Shown here: positions 5,661-7,192 of the stretch, one piece after another
Numbering within the stretch: position 1 is the stretch's first letter
How the letters are laid out: each line of letters starts with the position of its first letter
Source of the DNA: Kiloniellales bacterium
GTDB lineage: Bacteria; Pseudomonadota; Alphaproteobacteria; Kiloniellales; JAKSBE01
Length of the DNA stretch: 7,192 nucleotides
Direction of reading: 5' to 3'
Assembly (NCBI GenBank): GCA_030067055.1
Contig: JASJAL010000399.1
Location: 1-7,192 of the forward strand
Program-made: the position numbers and the translations under genes
The notes under the pieces: generated by a model
What the model was told of the DNA's origin: nothing
What the model saw: only the letters and a program-made list of their open reading frames with translations
Databases searched by the model: none

Positions 5661-5927
5661 GATTGCGCGGGCCTGTGCTATCCCGGAGTGCAACGGAAGC
5701 ACGCAGGCGAAAGGTCGAGGTCATGGGCACGAAGGTGCCGGCTTGGCCGACTCGGTTGAGGGACCTACGCGCAGGCAGACTCAGGAAAGCTGGCTTCGGG
5801 CCATGGTCTTGAGCCGTCGCGACGTCACACTCACAGTTGCGGTCGCGCTTCCAGATGTCGGGGAAAGGGATGCTGGCGAATCGGCGGGCGTAGCACCATG
5901 TTAGCCGCACAACCGGAGTGAGCCTCG

Positions 5928-7192
5928 ATGCCCGCCTTTCGCAAACCCGCCGTTCTTTCCACACTCGCCCTCCTCCTGGCCACAGCGATCGCAACCCCGG
6001 CACCGGCCCAGAAGCCGGAGATCAGCCTCGGCGCCGAGGCGCGCGAGGCGCTGTCGCTGACGGTCTACAACCAGGACCTGGCCCTGGTGGTCGAGACCCG
6101 CCGGGCCGAGCTGCCGGCCGGCACTGCCCGGCTGCGGCTAGAGGACGTCAACCCGATGCTGCAGCCCGGCTCCGTCAGTCTCTCCGGCCCGGAGCTGCGG
6201 GTGCTCGAGCTCAGCAGCCACTTCGACCTGCTGACCCCCTACCGCCTGCTCGAGGCTTCGCTCGGCAAAACCGTGCGGGTGGCGCAGATCAATCCGGCGA
6301 CCGGCGCCGAAACCATCGAAGAGGCCAGGGTCCTCAGCGTCCAGGACGGCGTGGTCCTGAAGATCGGCGATCGGATCGAGACCGGTAACGACCTGCCGGG
6401 GCGGGTCATCTTCGACGAAATCCCGGCCGGGCTGGCCGAGACGCCGACCCTCAGCGCCCTGGTCGACTCCCAGGGCGGCAAGGCGGTCACCCTGTCCTAC
6501 CTGACCGGCGGCCTGACCTGGCAGGCCGACTACATCGCGCGCCTCGACGAGGCGGCTGGGTCTCTCGCGATCAGCGGCATGGCGACCCTGACCAATTCCA
6601 GCCAGACCGCCTACGCCGAGGCCCGCCTGCGCCTGGTTGCCGGTACGGTGAACCGGGTGGGCGGGCCGGCTCCAAGGCTGGCACGGGCCCGGGTGGCCGG
6701 GACCATGGCGATGGCCGACGCCCCGGAAATGGCCCCTCAGGCCCAGGGCGAGCTCTACGTCTACGACCCGGAACGTAAGATCACGCTGCTGCCGCGCGAG
6801 ACCAAGCAGATCGCCCTCTTGAGCGCCGGCGAAGTGCCCTTCGAGCAGGAGTTCCGCCTCGATGGCCTGGCCAGCCTGCTCGGCCGCGGCGGCGAGATCG
6901 AGCCGGTCAAGGCGCAGAACCTGCTGCGCTTCGAGAACGAGGCGGCCGCCGGCCTGGGCAAGCCGCTGCCGGCCGGCGTGCTGCGCGCCTACAGCCTGGG
7001 CGGCGATGCGCCGCCGCTGTTCCTGGGCGAGGATCGGATCCGCCACACCGCCGAGGGCGAGGAAGTCGAGCTCGCCCTCGGACAGGCCTTCGACGTCACC
7101 GGCGAGGCCCGGCAGACCGCATACGAGCAGCTTGCTTCGAACAGCTTCGAGGCGGCCCAGGAGGTCACCCTGCGCAACGCCAAGGCGCGCGC
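5928..7192 (+). CDS. Secreted DUF4139 domain-containing protein (3' partial)
   Basis: The frame runs from the ATG at 5928 to the end of the window without a stop, so 421 codons plus two bases are seen and the C-terminus is missing. The ATG has GGAG (5915-5918), 9 nt upstream. Residues 1-27 are a type I signal peptide: FRKP, a hydrophobic core, then cleavage after APA just before Gln28. The mature protein fits the DUF4139 family: LTVYNQDLALVVETRRAELP (44-63), LEDVNPMLQPGSVSL (71-85), GGLTWQADYIARL (194-206), and the C-terminal hallmark FENEAAAGLGKPLPAGVLRAY (335-355) with FLGEDRIRHTAEGEEVELALG (365-385). It is presumably periplasmic or envelope-associated and all-beta. No enzymatic function is established for the family and no catalytic motif is visible. 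It is divergent from the beta-helix lipoprotein. A Met/Ala/Pro-rich linker lies at about 259-272. Confidence 0.88.
   Translation, partial: MPAFRKPAVLSTLALLLATAIATPAPAQKPEISLGAEAREALSLTVYNQDLALVVETRRAELPAGTARLRLEDVNPMLQPGSVSLSGPELRVLELSSHFDLLTPYRLLEASLGKTVRVAQINPATGAETIEEARVLSVQDGVVLKIGDRIETGNDLPGRVIFDEIPAGLAETPTLSALVDSQGGKAVTLSYLTGGLTWQADYIARLDEAAGSLAISGMATLTNSSQTAYAEARLRLVAGTVNRVGGPAPRLARARVAGTMAMADAPEMAPQAQGELYVYDPERKITLLPRETKQIALLSAGEVPFEQEFRLDGLASLLGRGGEIEPVKAQNLLRFENEAAAGLGKPLPAGVLRAYSLGGDAPPLFLGEDRIRHTAEGEEVELALGQAFDVTGEARQTAYEQLASNSFEAAQEVTLRNAKAR

Larger units (their letters stand above)
5435..5927. other. 493-bp divergent intergenic region with an AT-rich core
   Basis: This stretch separates the start codons of two divergently transcribed exported-protein genes. 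Its centre (about 5533-5660) is strikingly AT-rich against a GC-rich background and should hold the promoters for both genes. The flanks (5455-5525 and 5665-5915) are of ordinary composition and hold no gene I can support. Two frames that cross it (plus 5629-5904, minus 5620-6003) have no ribosome binding site, no family resemblance and biased, non-protein-like composition. Confidence 0.8.

Noticed and set aside
5629..5904. 91-codon plus-strand ORF in the AT-rich intergenic region
   Set aside because: There is no ribosome binding site before the ATG, which sits inside the putative operator/promoter, and the translation resembles nothing and lacks consistent codon bias.
5620..6003. 127-codon minus-strand ORF reaching into the DUF4139 signal-peptide region
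   Set aside because: It overlaps the start of a well-supported gene and has an Arg/Cys-rich composition and no motif; its stop falls in the AT-rich tract by chance.
6138..7046. 302-codon minus-strand frame opposite the DUF4139 gene
   Set aside because: It is an antisense shadow rich in Gln/Ala/Gly; the plus frame is open to the window end and matches DUF4139.

Overview
The window is a 7.2 kb piece of GC-rich bacterial chromosome. Several things point to a Gram-negative proteobacterium, most likely an alphaproteobacterium of the Rhodospirillales/Kiloniellales kind: the codon third positions are dominated by G and C, there is a lipobox-bearing envelope lipoprotein, and the gene families present are common in that group. 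This placement is an inference from style and families; there is no rRNA or other marker. I see no tRNA, rRNA, CRISPR array, insertion sequence or phage gene.

Layout. (1) Positions 1-1876, + strand: an apparent operon of a serine hydrolase/carboxylesterase (5' end outside the window), a possible 38-residue small protein, and an F420-hydrogenase beta-subunit (FrhB)-family iron-sulfur flavoprotein. All three are joined by 4-nt stop/start overlaps (ATGA, then GTGA). (2) Positions 1906-3464, - strand, convergent with the first group: a two-gene operon of an Asp/Glu-racemase/arylmalonate-decarboxylase/maleate-isomerase superfamily protein followed, 11 nt later, by a PAPS-type sulfotransferase-fold protein. 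(3) Positions 3668-5434, - strand: a lipoprotein with a CSLREA motif, a right-handed beta-helix and a C-terminal choice-of-anchor-Q-like module, followed by two hairpins, one of which looks like a Rho-independent terminator. (4) Positions 5435-5927: a 493-bp divergent intergenic region with a conspicuous AT-rich core. (5) Positions 5928-7192, + strand: a secreted DUF4139 protein whose 3' end lies outside the window.

How the genes may work together. The first operon suggests a small redox/hydrolase module of unknown substrate. The second suggests modification of a small carboxylic acid or sulfated metabolite. The third and fourth loci are both exported envelope proteins, transcribed divergently from a shared AT-rich control region, but nothing in the sequence proves a functional link. 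None of the genes forms a recognised defence, secretion or biosynthetic system. The least explained elements are the coupled 38-aa ORF, the racemase-like protein with a glycine where a catalytic cysteine is expected, the unassigned N-terminal domain of the beta-helix lipoprotein, and the duplicated TAACCAT motif in the AT-rich intergenic tract.
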